Positions 6,983 to 16,646 of a stretch of DNA of 64,000 nt are shown piece by piece. The notes beneath the pieces were generated by a model, which saw only the letters and a list, made by a program, of their open reading frames with translations, searched no databases and was not told the origin of the DNA. The translations under genes and the position numbers were made by a program. Within the stretch, counting starts at the first letter, position 1, and each line of letters starts with the position of its first letter. This DNA comes from Pseudobutyrivibrio sp. (GTDB taxonomy: Bacteria > Bacillota > Clostridia > Lachnospirales > Lachnospiraceae), in contig NZ_JAFUSK010000021.1 of assembly GCF_017471675.1 (NCBI RefSeq), forward strand, positions 1 through 64,000. Direction: 5' to 3'.

Positions 6983-9043
6983 TTATTCAGACTTTAGTCT
7001 AAATTGGCTAACTACCTTTGTAAGGCTTTCGGAGATATCGTTTTGCTTGTCGGACATTCCGTTGATTTCGATGACTGTTTCGGATAGGTTCTCAACGGAA
7101 TCCATTACGTTGCCGCTGTTGGCTGCTGTGTTTTGGGTAGCCTCGGCGATGTTCTGGATGGCATCACGTACCTCGCTCATAATTTCCTGAATTGAATCAG
7201 TCATCTGAGAAAGTTTTTCGGATGTTGCCTTGATTGATTCAGCATCCTGTCCGTATCTTTCAGCTACGTCTACGAAGTTCTTGTAGTCAGGTGTAACTGT
7301 GTCTGATACGTAATCGAGAAGGGATTTTGCATTGGTAGCAAGTCCTTCGAAGGCTTCCTGGATACCGGAGATTGTTTCCTGAATCTTGCCTACAGAATCT
7401 GATGTCTGGCCTGCCAGCTTACCGATTTCTGTAGCAACTACTGCGAAGCCCTTGCCCTGCTCACCAGCTCTGGCTGCCTCAATGGAAGCATTCAGAGAAA
7501 GTAATGTGATTTGGTCTGCAATGTCTGCAATTACGCTTGCCATTTCTCCGATGCTCTCAACAACCTTTGATTGAGCTATGCTGTCTTCAAGCTTTGTCTG
7601 GAAGCTTGTCTGTAATGTTTGAGATTTATCAAAGGCTTCCTGGCTGCTCTTTCCAATTTCAGCTGCACGCTTTTGGATATCGATAGCAAGCTCTAAGCTG
7701 CCTTTTGTTTCATCGTTAAGATTGTCTGTAGACTGAGCAACCTGGTCAACTGATGCTGATAACTCCTCTGTGGCTGCTGATGAATTCATCATGTCTGAGT
7801 TTACGTCACCCATTACATCTACAATCTTATCAAACTCTATCTTGAGCTGTTCAGCAGAAGTCTTTAGTGTACTGCTGGCTTCATTGATTTCTACAGAGTA
7901 ATCCGCAATGCTTTGGATAACCCCCTTGTTGTTTCCGTACATATCGTTAAGAGAAGAAGACATAACTGCAAGCTCATCTCTGCCCTTGATTGATAATGAA
8001 TCAATGGTGAAATCACCCTCTGCAAGGCGTGTTGCAAAGCCTTGAACCTTGCGGATTGTTTTGACTACACCACCGATACCAATTACAATTATTATGATTG
8101 CAACGATGATTGCAACAATACATACTGCAATAAGTCTGTTAATCAGCTGGTAGATAGGCTGCATAAGCTCGTATGCCTGGATGGCTACCATTAGCTTCCA
8201 GCCTGTTAAACCGATTGTATCAAAATATACTTTATAATCGTTCTCGCCATCTGAATAGCCGGTTACACCATTGGTATCAGCAATAACTGTGTTCATCATC
8301 TTTACCACTGAAGCATTGTCATCAGCTGTAAGATTTGCACCTTCCTGAACCTTAGTATCATCGTAGCCTGCTATTAAAAGACCATCAGCACCAGTAAGAA
8401 TACCTACGCCAGTCTCGCCCACCTTGATATTTCCTATGATGCTTGTGATGGCTGAGAGTTCAATATCAACTGTGACACATCCAATCTTCTTTCCACCAAC
8501 AACAATTGGAGTTGAACAAGAGGACATGATTGTTCCGGAAGTAGGGTCATAATAAGGGTCTGTAATCATTGGCTTATCACTACCCATTGCATTGGTATAG
8601 TATTCCTGAGCGAAATAATCGTACTCGGCATTGCTGTACTCCCAAGTAGTTACTGCATTACCACCATCCTTGTATACGTAAGGGCCATAATACTGCTGTT
8701 CAGGATCATAGGCGTATGGTTCAAACCAAAGACCTGAGCCTAGCACAATATCATTGGTAGCAATCATATCCTGTAGCATCTTCTCATAAGCTGCCCACTC
8801 AGTGTAGGTATAAGATGAAGCAACACTGATTGCTATAGAATTAGCCAATGTTTCTACATCCTGAAGGTAGCCTGCCACCTCTGCGCTGTTTGCTCGAAGC
8901 TCGGCCTGCATAGATTCCTGAGTCTTTCTATCTACAAGAGCCTCACTGGATGTTGCGGATATAATTGTTAGAACGATCTGAGCCAATACCAAAACCGGCA
9001 AAATCATTACTAACATTTTGGTTCCAATTTTCTTAAAATTCAT
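6983..9043 (-). CDS. Methyl-accepting chemotaxis protein with periplasmic-type dCache sensor
   Basis: 686-aa membrane receptor. The first membrane segment is at about residues 10-30 and a large extracellular dCache-type sensor spans about 35-295. The second segment ([23 protein letters not shown]) is near 300-325, followed by HAMP at about 325-380. The cytoplasmic signalling domain includes the conserved hairpin tip [20 protein letters not shown]. Ligand unknown; dCache sensors often bind amino acids or other small metabolites. The two signalling genes upstream (double receiver, hybrid kinase) lie in the same direction, but a terminator at 9155-9186 separates them, so this is a separate transcript. 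No cheA or cheW lies nearby. The protein presumably joins the chromosomal chemoreceptor array. Confidence 0.92.
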   Translation of the reverse strand: MNFKKIGTKMLVMILPVLVLAQIVLTIISATSSEALVDRKTQESMQAELRANSAEVAGYLQDVETLANSIAISVASSYTYTEWAAYEKMLQDMIATNDIVLGSGLWFEPYAYDPEQQYYGPYVYKDGGNAVTTWEYSNAEYDYFAQEYYTNAMGSDKPMITDPYYDPTSGTIMSSCSTPIVVGGKKIGCVTVDIELSAITSIIGNIKVGETGVGILTGADGLLIAGYDDTKVQEGANLTADDNASVVKMMNTVIADTNGVTGYSDGENDYKVYFDTIGLTGWKLMVAIQAYELMQPIYQLINRLIAVCIVAIIVAIIIIVIGIGGVVKTIRKVQGFATRLAEGDFTIDSLSIKGRDELAVMSSSLNDMYGNNKGVIQSIADYSVEINEASSTLKTSAEQLKIEFDKIVDVMGDVNSDMMNSSAATEELSASVDQVAQSTDNLNDETKGSLELAIDIQKRAAEIGKSSQEAFDKSQTLQTSFQTKLEDSIAQSKVVESIGEMASVIADIADQITLLSLNASIEAARAGEQGKGFAVVATEIGKLAGQTSDSVGKIQETISGIQEAFEGLATNAKSLLDYVSDTVTPDYKNFVDVAERYGQDAESIKATSEKLSQMTDSIQEIMSEVRDAIQNIAEATQNTAANSGNVMDSVENLSETVIEINGMSDKQNDISESLTKVVSQFRLKSE

Positions 9044-9154
9044 ATATTGCCCTCCAATGCGTAATACAGTCCCCTTAGATAAAAAAATTTTATTGCATAA
9101 ATGTGTAAAAATGTTGAAAATTCCTCATCCATACTATGAATTTTTTGCGTAAAA

Positions 9155-9186
9155 AACCACCTGGCTATAGAATTTGCCAGGTGGTT
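9155..9186 (-). terminator. Rho-independent terminator after the double-receiver gene
   Basis: AACCACCTGGC (9155-9165) pairs with GCCAGGTGGTT (9176-9186). On the minus strand the stem is followed directly by a run of T (9151-9156 on the plus strand is all A). Confidence 0.85.
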
Positions 9187-9197
9187 ATCAATTAAAT

Positions 9198-9968
9198 CTA
9201 TTGCTCGGCCTGTTTTAGGAAGATGTTCTCAATTGCATTTATAATCTTGGTCTGCATAGGTGGCTTTACAAAATAGCCTGCAGGCTTAAGATCTAAAACA
9301 GCATCTACATGCTCCTTATCAGCAATTCCTGTAAGGAATATAACTGGAACATCCTTATAATCCTCCTCAGAGCGAATCATCTCCAATGTCTTTCTGCCAT
9401 CTACAACAGGCATCTCATAATCAAGAATGATTAAATCTGGTCTATCCTGCCCCATAGCCTTCATGCATTGCGCTGCAGATGTTGCAAGTGTTACCCTGTA
9501 TTTATCCTGTAGCATGTTGCGCATATTTCTAAGCAATACTGGATTATCATCTACCACAATAATATGGCGCTTATCTGTCTCCACAACTGCATTCAGTATA
9601 GCGTCAGCATTCATGCCAAATTCCTCGCAAATGCCTCTGATGATAAGCTCTCTGGATGCCTGCTCGATGTTCTTAAATTGACCAGAGTAATAATAAGAAA
9701 TGAACATCTGCTTCTTAAGCTCTTTTCCATAAGTAAGTACTGGAAGCTGTGGATTATATTCAGAAATAGCTTCGAATATCTCCTCATGGGATATATCAAA
9801 ACCATCTATGTCCATGATTACCATATCTGGACCAAACAGTTTTAGCATACTCTTAACAATCTTTCCACTACTGGTGCACAGCTGAGTATGAAAGTGCTGT
9901 GAAAGAAAAGAATTAACGTCCGATGGTGAATCGGAACTAAAGTCCCCAACAATTAGTAGTTTTCGCAT
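9198..9968 (-). CDS. Double-receiver response regulator without output domain
   Basis: 256 aa with two receiver-like halves. The C-terminal receiver is complete: acidic pair in VVDDNPVLL near residues 140-141, phospho-acceptor D183 in ILDYEMPVVDG, Thr in FLTG and Lys in FVKPP. The N-terminal half has the same fold pattern (VIMDIDG near 50-56), but its acidic pair is reduced to GDF, so it looks like a pseudo-receiver. There is no DNA-binding, enzymatic or methylesterase domain, so the protein probably relays phosphate or acts by protein contact. It lies 10 nt downstream of the hybrid kinase, its likely phosphodonor. Confidence 0.85.
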   Translation of the reverse strand: MRKLLIVGDFSSDSPSDVNSFLSQHFHTQLCTSSGKIVKSMLKLFGPDMVIMDIDGFDISHEEIFEAISEYNPQLPVLTYGKELKKQMFISYYYSGQFKNIEQASRELIIRGICEEFGMNADAILNAVVETDKRHIIVVDDNPVLLRNMRNMLQDKYRVTLATSAAQCMKAMGQDRPDLIILDYEMPVVDGRKTLEMIRSEEDYKDVPVIFLTGIADKEHVDAVLDLKPAGYFVKPPMQTKIINAIENIFLKQAEQ

Positions 9969-9978
9969 AATATTCTCC

Positions 9979-12420
9979 TTAATTTTGTAGCTTTTCTATA
10001 TCTGCCAGTGCCTCATCGTCCTCAAGATTCATAACATGTATATTCAAATGCTCCAACCTTTCTTGAACGTCCCCCTCATAAGCAAATGACATTATTTGTT
10101 TCATATTATTATCAGCAGCCTCGGAATCATGAGTCATTATTGCCATCTTAAGCATCTCAAGAAGAGCAAACAAATCGTCCATATCCTCCATCTTTGGCTT
10201 TTCAACATCAGATGAAAGTACTGCTAATCTGGATTTCATTGAATCCATCTCTTCCAAAAGAATTGGTGTCAGCATCTTGATTCTATCAATATCCTTATCC
10301 CTGGCTGCATACTCACAGAGCTTAGCAAGTCCGCCCAGTGATGTAGCGCCTATGGTATTAGACATGCTCTTAACCCCATGCACCTTGATTCTGTAATCTT
10401 CCAATACAGATTCGTCTATACTATTATAATACCTGAGAATCTCGTCTCTTTCAAACCCGATTGAATCATAAAAATCAATTGCGGTCTGATATACCATATT
10501 AGTATCAGGAAAATGCAACAGTGCATAATCCCAATCGATTCCTTCTATATCTGGCAATTCTACCTTCTTAGAACGATGTTTTCTCGCTTCATCCTTAGCA
10601 TCTGGCTCATGATATTCCAACAGATTCTCTGGTAGGAAATCACGAATCATCTTTTCCAGCTGTGCCGGCACAACAGGCTTAGACAAAAATCCATGGAAGC
10701 CCATAGTCAAATATCTATCCTTTGCCCCTGCAATAGCATTTGCAGTAAGAGCAATTACAGGAGTTCCCAAACATCTATTACCATCCAGCGTTCCCATAGC
10801 CTTGAAGGTCTCCACACCATCCATACCTGGCATCATGTGGTCAAGGAAAATCATATCAAAATGCTGTTGCTTAATAAGCTGCAAGCACTCTGCACCACTG
10901 GAAGCCTCCTGGATTTTAACCTTGGAATCCTTAAGCAATGCCACAAAAACCTTTCTATTCATGGCATTATCATCTACTATAAGGAAGTTTGCCTTAGGCG
11001 CCTCAAAGCTCGTACTATACTCATAATTAGATGTAAGCTGCTTTAGCTTTTGCTCAAAATCACCGATAGGCTCCTTATTTACCACCTCTTGGGACAGTGT
11101 AAAATAGAATGTGGAGCCTGAACCATATACACTCTCCACCTCTAAGTTGCTTCCCATCATCTTAAGCAGATTCTGGGTAATAGTCATTCCAAGGCCTGCG
11201 CCCTCGATATTTCTATTTCTATTAACCTCTAATCTCTCAAAGGATTCAAACATTCTCTTGATATCCTCTGGCTTAATACCGATACCAGTATCCTTTACCT
11301 TAAAGGTCAAATCCACATAATTGCCAAAGCTCTTTTCACAGTCAACACTGATTTCAATATAGCCTTCCTGGGTATACTTAACTGCATTAGTAATAATATT
11401 AGTAAGAATCTGTTTAATTCTAATATCATCACCAAGCATATCACAAGGAATAGTGCTATCAATACTAAGCTTTAGCTCCAGGTTCTTTTCCTTAGCACGA
11501 AGTGTAACATTATTAAGGACATCATGCATCAAACTCATAAATGCATACTCACCCTTAACAATTCCCATCTTACCAGACTCAATCTTTGTAATATCCAGTA
11601 TATCATTAATCAGCGACAACAGATTCTGTGAAGCAGTCTTAATATCCAGCGCATACTCCTCCACTACCTTTTCTGAGGTCTCCCTAAGAATCATCTCATC
11701 CATACCCATAATAGTATTGATAGGAGTTCTTATCTCGTGAGACATATTTGCCAGGAAATTACTCTTGGCCTCCGTAGCTGTCTGAGCCTGCTTCTCAGCC
11801 TTCTTCGCCTGCAGGGTTTTCTCTAACAAATCATCGTTATTTATAGCCGCCTGCTTATACAATCTATCATAGAGGCCTCTCTGAAACTTGATAATACCAC
11901 CTATTGTAAAAGCTGTTATCATAAGAGATTGAATAACATCCAAAAATACATTTGCTCTAGGCTCCAAGCTTATTACATACTCAGGATGATAATAGGAAAT
12001 AACATAGCATCCCACTATAATAGCCACATCAGTAAGAAGCAAAAACAAAAAGTCCATGCCATCCAACAGCATAAACATAAAAATAATGCCCATGGAGAAC
12101 CAGCACACCATACCACTATTGATTCCACCTGTTACAAAAAACATAACAGGGAACAAACCAATAGCCACCGCGAAGCAAACCGCAATAGTGCTATTCTTCA
12201 AGCAATTACGGAAATTGGCCATGTAGATACACACGCCATCTATAATTATAGATACCAAGATAACAGCTGTCAGCAACCCTGACATACCACCAATTATATT
12301 CAATGGAATTGTTACAACACCACCTACGAACCCAATAATCGTAATAATATTAAACAACACCAAATCCGTTGGTAAATCCTGACTAAAAAATCTCTTATGT
12401 ATTGCTTTGAGCTTCTTCAA
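9979..12420 (-). CDS. Hybrid sensor histidine kinase with receiver and Hpt domains
   Basis: 813 aa. About six membrane segments fill residues 20-180. The dimerisation/phosphotransfer helix carries H228 in NMSHEIRTPIN. The HATPase domain follows at about 330-445 (NAVKYT, DTGIGI, GAGLGM). A receiver at about 476-590 carries D527 in FLDHMMPGMDG. A C-terminal Hpt-like domain has H681 in KVHGVKSMSNTIG. The His-Asp-His chain implies a multistep phosphorelay whose last acceptor is probably the double receiver encoded 10 nt downstream. No extracellular sensor domain is visible, so sensing is probably within the membrane. Start chosen at the first Met of the frame. Confidence 0.92.
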   Translation of the reverse strand: MKKLKAIHKRFFSQDLPTDLVLFNIITIIGFVGGVVTIPLNIIGGMSGLLTAVILVSIIIDGVCIYMANFRNCLKNSTIAVCFAVAIGLFPVMFFVTGGINSGMVCWFSMGIIFMFMLLDGMDFLFLLLTDVAIIVGCYVISYYHPEYVISLEPRANVFLDVIQSLMITAFTIGGIIKFQRGLYDRLYKQAAINNDDLLEKTLQAKKAEKQAQTATEAKSNFLANMSHEIRTPINTIMGMDEMILRETSEKVVEEYALDIKTASQNLLSLINDILDITKIESGKMGIVKGEYAFMSLMHDVLNNVTLRAKEKNLELKLSIDSTIPCDMLGDDIRIKQILTNIITNAVKYTQEGYIEISVDCEKSFGNYVDLTFKVKDTGIGIKPEDIKRMFESFERLEVNRNRNIEGAGLGMTITQNLLKMMGSNLEVESVYGSGSTFYFTLSQEVVNKEPIGDFEQKLKQLTSNYEYSTSFEAPKANFLIVDDNAMNRKVFVALLKDSKVKIQEASSGAECLQLIKQQHFDMIFLDHMMPGMDGVETFKAMGTLDGNRCLGTPVIALTANAIAGAKDRYLTMGFHGFLSKPVVPAQLEKMIRDFLPENLLEYHEPDAKDEARKHRSKKVELPDIEGIDWDYALLHFPDTNMVYQTAIDFYDSIGFERDEILRYYNSIDESVLEDYRIKVHGVKSMSNTIGATSLGGLAKLCEYAARDKDIDRIKMLTPILLEEMDSMKSRLAVLSSDVEKPKMEDMDDLFALLEMLKMAIMTHDSEAADNNMKQIMSFAYEGDVQERLEHLNIHVMNLEDDEALADIEKLQN

Positions 12421-12563
12421 TTTCCGTCACTCCAAATCTACTACTAACTTACGCACTTTCACGCATCAATTTGCGCACATACCTAAGATAAATATAATAA
12501 AATATTCCCAATCCTACAAGACTTTGCGCCCCCAAAAACGTGAAGATTTTGTGTCCTCGCCCA

Positions 12564-13252
12564 GCCCTGCCCACCTGCCCCTCTATCTGGCCTACGCCTA
12601 TGCCTCACCCATACCATCTTGGGGCGCAACGCCACTGTAGCATGGTGATTTCCCTATACTTTCTGCCACAATCGCAGAATCTTTATTTTCTAAATGCTAC
12701 AAATGCCGCTTCTTTGATTGTTAGTGTCTTTTTAATTCTTTGCACTTTCAGCCACCTGTATTCCTGGCGCAGACACTCATACACTTTATTTAGCTTCCAC
12801 ATTATAATTTATAAATAATTGCATGATTTTGGAACGAGCTTAGTAAAAGAAAAAGCGGGTTTTGCATGTTTTAGTATGGGCTGCCACGGACGGCAGCCCA
12901 AGGCTGATAGCGAAATGGACTGAGCTTGAAGCCGGTACGAAAACATTCAAAACCCGCTTTTAGCTTTTACTTAGCGAGTGTAATATGAATGCAATTATTT
13001 ATAAATTATAATGTGGAAGCTTTTGAAAACATCAAGAGTGTCTGTGCCAGGAATACAGGTGGCTGAAAGTGCAAAATCAGTAAAAAGACACTAACTTGAA
13101 GCGGGATTTGCAGCATTAAGAAAATATTAGATTCTGCTCAAATGATGTCAGAAAGTATAGGGAAATCACCATGCTACAGCCTGCGTTGCCTAGAAATATT
13201 ACGGGGGGTGAAGCATAGGCCGTAGCCCCCACCCTTTGTAGGTGGGCAGGGC
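12564..13252. repeat. Long-hairpin element, copy B (about 690 nt, inverted relative to copy A)
   Basis: Outer arms 12564-12576/13240-13252 are perfect over 13 bp. Arms 12636-12665/13149-13178 are perfect over 30 bp, and 12792-12824/12989-13021 over 33 bp. The apex 12874-12943 is the exact reverse complement of the 70-nt apex of copy A. Left-arm sequence of B matches right-arm sequence of A and vice versa, including unpaired internal-loop sequence. Where A and B differ inside stems, both strands differ, so pairing is kept. The right end reaches within a few bases of the ung stop codon; the left end lies about 144 nt upstream of the hybrid kinase. No coding potential seen. Confidence 0.9.
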
Positions 13253-13257
13253 GTAGG

Positions 13258-13932
13258 CTAGATGTTTTCGATTTGCCAGTCGATTGGGGCGAGGCCGTGG
13301 TTGGTTAGGAACTGGTTGGTTTGGCTAAAGTGTTTGCAGCCGAAGAAGCCCCTGTATGCTGAGAGAGGGGATGGGTGTGGTGCGCGAAGGATTAGGTGGT
13401 TAGGGTTGTTTAGCTTGGCGCACTTTTTGGCTGCTGGGGAGCCCCATAGTAGGAATACGATTGGGCGATCCTGCTTGTTTAGGATGTCGATTACGGCATC
13501 AGTGAACTGTTCCCAGCCAAGGCCTGCATGGCTGGCAGCCTGGTGTGCTCTGACGGTGAGTACGTTGTTGAGCATAAGAACGCCCTGACGTGCCCATTTT
13601 TCCAGGTAGCCGTTGTTTGGAATGTAGCAACCTAAATCGTCCTGTAATTCCTTGTAGATGTTTACAAGTGATGGTGGAGTCTTAACACCAGGCTTTACGG
13701 AAAAGCATAAGCCGTGGGCCTGGCCTGGCTCATGGTAAGGATCCTGTCCTATGATAACAACCTTCACGTCTTTAAGTGGGGTGAAATCAAAGGCGTTGAA
13801 AATATCGTCTGCCGGTGGGTAGACGATGTTTTCGTGGTATTCCTTTTTAACATTTTCGTAAAGTGATTTGTAATATGGCTTTTTAAATTCTGGTGTAAGT
13901 GGCTCTAGCCAATCATTTGAAATTGCTGACAT
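13258..13932 (-). CDS. ung: Uracil-DNA glycosylase, family 1
   Basis: 224 aa, the usual length of family 1 UDG. It removes uracil from DNA as the first step of base-excision repair. The water-activating loop GQDPYH lies near residue 60 ([17 protein letters not shown]). The uracil-specificity Asn lies in MLNNVL, and the leucine-intercalation loop is [12 protein letters not shown] near 185. The gene lies 9 nt downstream of niaR, at the end of the nad operon. Its stop codon touches long-hairpin element B, which may form the 3' end of the transcript. Confidence 0.97.
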   Translation of the reverse strand: MSAISNDWLEPLTPEFKKPYYKSLYENVKKEYHENIVYPPADDIFNAFDFTPLKDVKVVIIGQDPYHEPGQAHGLCFSVKPGVKTPPSLVNIYKELQDDLGCYIPNNGYLEKWARQGVLMLNNVLTVRAHQAASHAGLGWEQFTDAVIDILNKQDRPIVFLLWGSPAAKKCAKLNNPNHLILRAPHPSPLSAYRGFFGCKHFSQTNQFLTNHGLAPIDWQIENI

Positions 13933-13941
13933 TTAATTCTC

Positions 13942-14469
13942 CTATTGTAATATCCAATCATCTAAAGGCAGCCAGTAGCCCTTTTCTTTTAGCTCATCTT
14001 CGATGAGGTCAAGGGTGTCCTCGCTGTCGGCGCTAATCACGTGATAGTGATAGCCGCTGGTGGCAGAGCTTAGGGATTTGGACTTGCCTGATTTGATGGC
14101 TTCCATAAATTCCTTGGCAGCACGCCTGCTGCTCACGTTAAGTGGTGCCTCTAGTCTGTTGTAAAATCTATGATTAATGATGATGTTTTCTGCACATCCA
14201 CCATTGTCTACTATCGTAAATAGCTCATCAAGTATTTCATCATCAGTGTGATGGCTTTTGATAATGCGCTTGCATTTGCTCTCGGAATTGATGACGTAGC
14301 CCCTGTTGGTGGATGTAATGTCCACTCCGTTGGCACGGATAAGGGCAATGTCTGTGACGATTACCTGGCGGCTTACGTCTAAGCGCTTGGCAAGAGCTGT
14401 GCCAGACACTGGTGTATCGCATTTACGAATTATATCTATTATTTGCTTTCGCCTAGATTCTCCGTCCAT
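13942..14469 (-). CDS. niaR: NiaR-type transcriptional repressor of NAD synthesis
   Basis: 175 aa with an N-terminal winged HTH_11 domain (residues 5-60, TALAKRLDVSRQVIVTDIALIRANG) and a C-terminal 3H domain named for its conserved histidines (KSHHTDDE, IINHRFYNRL, YHYHVISA), which bind metal and nicotinic acid. NiaR family members repress NAD synthesis and niacin uptake genes when niacin is present. It sits inside the operon it would control, after nadC and before ung. The ACAATGCGATTGT palindrome in front of nadA is a candidate operator (inference). Confidence 0.93.
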   Translation of the reverse strand: MDGESRRKQIIDIIRKCDTPVSGTALAKRLDVSRQVIVTDIALIRANGVDITSTNRGYVINSESKCKRIIKSHHTDDEILDELFTIVDNGGCAENIIINHRFYNRLEAPLNVSSRRAAKEFMEAIKSGKSKSLSSATSGYHYHVISADSEDTLDLIEDELKEKGYWLPLDDWILQ

Positions 14470-14480
14470 GCTTCCTCCAA

Positions 14481-15332
14481 TTATATAGCATGTAGATTCT
14501 TCATTGAAATATCAAGGATTGGTGCTGAATGAGTAAGGGCGCCACTTGATACGTAATCTACACCGCTATCAATAATGTTTTTAATGTTTTCTTTTGTTAC
14601 GTTGCCTGAGCATTCTGTTTTTGCTCGACCATTAATTATTTTAACAGCTTCCTGCATAGTTGCAACATCCATATTGTCTAGCATGATGATATCTGCACCT
14701 GCATCTGCTGCTTCCTTAACCTGTTCAAGGGTCTCTGTTTCGATTTCTATCTTTCTAACAAATGGGGCGTAGGCCTTTGCCATCTGTATTGCCTTTGTGA
14801 TAGAGCCTGCTGCACCAATGTGGTTGTCCTTAAGAAGCACTCCGTCAGAAAGATTGTATCTGTGATTCTGACCACCACCACATTTTACTGCATACTTTTC
14901 AAAGATGCGCATGTTAGGTGTAGTCTTTCTGGTATCAAGAAGAACTGTTTTGCTGCCCTCTAATAATTGTGCTACGTCGTGAGTGTATGTAGCAATACCA
15001 CTCATTCTCTGAAGATAATTGAGGGCTACACGCTCACCTGAAAGAAGTACACGAATGTCACCCTTGACCTTTGCCATAAGCATTCCCTTTGTGACAGCAT
15101 CGCCATCCTTAACATACTTTTCTACAACTGTATTTTCATCTAAAAGCTTAAATACACGCTCATATACATCCATGCCGCAGATGATTCCGTCCTGCTTTGC
15201 AATAAGCTCTACCTCGCCAGCCTTGGCCTCTGGCATAACTGCATTAGTGCTAACGTCTTCGCTTGAAATATCTTCTCTAAGAGCCATCTTAATTAGCTCG
15301 TCTGCGTTTAGTCTCATAGTAATATCGTTCAT
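14481..15332 (-). CDS. nadC: Quinolinate phosphoribosyltransferase (NadC)
   Basis: 283 aa, normal length. It converts quinolinate and PRPP to nicotinate mononucleotide with CO2 release. Visible family motifs are LSGERVALNYLQRMSGIAT near 96-114, the Arg-rich substrate loop DTRKTTPNMR near 132, KCGGGQNHRYNLSDGVLLKDNH near 149, and the barrel segment IMLDNM near 216. It starts directly at the end of nadB (stop and start adjacent), which fits an operon delivering quinolinate from NadB/NadA to NadC. Confidence 0.97.
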   Translation of the reverse strand: MNDITMRLNADELIKMALREDISSEDVSTNAVMPEAKAGEVELIAKQDGIICGMDVYERVFKLLDENTVVEKYVKDGDAVTKGMLMAKVKGDIRVLLSGERVALNYLQRMSGIATYTHDVAQLLEGSKTVLLDTRKTTPNMRIFEKYAVKCGGGQNHRYNLSDGVLLKDNHIGAAGSITKAIQMAKAYAPFVRKIEIETETLEQVKEAADAGADIIMLDNMDVATMQEAVKIINGRAKTECSGNVTKENIKNIIDSGVDYVSSGALTHSAPILDISMKNLHAI

Positions 15333-16637
15333 TTATATTGCCTCCTTCTCGGCTCTAAGATTTGCTTCTTTTTTAATCTCACCAACTACCATTGCGTGAT
15401 AGTATTCCATGATACTTGGTAAATCCTCGTAACCATCCATGTTTACAAGGTTATCAAAATCAGCAGCCTTTTTAAAGCTTTCCTTTGCTGCAATATCAGC
15501 TGCTGCACGTTTGGCAAATACCAGGCTCTCCAACAAAGAATTGCTTGCAAGCCTGTTGCGACCATGGACTCCGTTGCAGCTGGTTTCACCAACGGCGTAT
15601 AACTGTTCCATTGTGGTTTTGCTGTCTTTGTCTACATAGATGCCACCCATAAAATAGTGCTGGGCTGGCACAACAGGCACCCATGTCTTAAGAGGATCAA
15701 AGCCTGCCTCCACACAGTGCTTGTATATGTTAGGGAAGTGGTTAAGAATTTCTTCCTCTGGAATTGGGGAGAAATCCAGCCATACATGCTCTGTTTTCTG
15801 CTCCTTCATCTTGGCAAGGATTGCATTGCTTACCACATCTCTTGGCTGTAATTCGTCTGTAAAGCGCTCACCATTCTTATCGCGAAGCACCGCTCCCTCA
15901 CCACGGACTGATTCAGATATTAGAAAGCTTCTGCCGTTTTGTCTTGTAAAAAGTGTGGTTGGATGTATCTGCACATAGTCGCAGTTTTCCAGGCGCACGT
16001 TGTGATACATGGCAAGTGCTAAAGCATCACCTGAAATATGTCTGTAGTTGGTTGAGTGTGGGTAAACTCCACCTAAGCCTCCACAGGCAAGGACAGTTAC
16101 ATCCGCTTCTATTGTGGATGTCTTTCCATCCATATCAGCCACTACTATTCCGTAGCATACATTGTCCTGGCACACCCAGTCCACCATTGTGGTGTGAGCC
16201 TTAAGGGTAATGTTTTCCCGCTCCATAGCTCTGGCTAGAAGCTTGCTTGTAATCTCTCTTCCTGTCACATCGGCGTGAAACAGGATACGATTGTTAGAAT
16301 GAGCACCTTCCTTCGTAAATACGAATTGACCATCCTTTTTTTCAAACTCTACACCGTAGCCCTCAAGGTCTTTTATTATATCCTGTGAGCTTCTAATCAT
16401 TATCTCTACGGATTCCTTGCGGTTCTCATAATGACCTGCCCGCATGGTATCTTCAAAATAAGATTCATAATCATTATCATCCCTAAGCATGCAGATACCG
16501 CCCTGAGCTAAGAAGCTGTCGCTTCCATCTAGGGCATCCTTTGAAATGCAAAGAATCTTTTTATCCTGTGGTAGGCTAAGGGCGCAGAATAGACCTGCTG
16601 CGCCAGTACCTACGATAACTATATCATAATGTTCCAT
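15333..16637 (-). CDS. nadB: L-aspartate oxidase (NadB)
   Basis: 434-aa FAD flavoprotein that oxidises L-aspartate to iminoaspartate, the substrate of NadA. The N-terminal dinucleotide motif VIVGTGAAGLFCAL (6-19) and SFLAQGGI near 42 bind FAD. HADVTGREI and the catalytic segment with RHISGDAL and HPTTLF are present. It ends shortly after the GRNRLASNSLLESLVF segment, so it lacks most of the C-terminal helical extension of the approximately 540-aa E. coli enzyme, as in other clostridial short forms. In anaerobes, fumarate rather than oxygen may be the electron acceptor (family knowledge). Confidence 0.95.
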   Translation of the reverse strand: MEHYDIVIVGTGAAGLFCALSLPQDKKILCISKDALDGSDSFLAQGGICMLRDDNDYESYFEDTMRAGHYENRKESVEIMIRSSQDIIKDLEGYGVEFEKKDGQFVFTKEGAHSNNRILFHADVTGREITSKLLARAMERENITLKAHTTMVDWVCQDNVCYGIVVADMDGKTSTIEADVTVLACGGLGGVYPHSTNYRHISGDALALAMYHNVRLENCDYVQIHPTTLFTRQNGRSFLISESVRGEGAVLRDKNGERFTDELQPRDVVSNAILAKMKEQKTEHVWLDFSPIPEEEILNHFPNIYKHCVEAGFDPLKTWVPVVPAQHYFMGGIYVDKDSKTTMEQLYAVGETSCNGVHGRNRLASNSLLESLVFAKRAAADIAAKESFKKAADFDNLVNMDGYEDLPSIMEYYHAMVVGEIKKEANLRAEKEAI

Positions 16638-16646
16638 TTTCTCTCC

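Noticed and set aside
12407-12818. Plus-strand ORFs in the left arm of element B
   Set aside because: They run through the palindrome, have no ribosome site, and are not kept in copy A.
15333-16637. Truncated nadB
   Set aside because: The C-terminus is shorter than in E. coli, but the length fits other clostridial NadB proteins and the stop abuts nadC normally.
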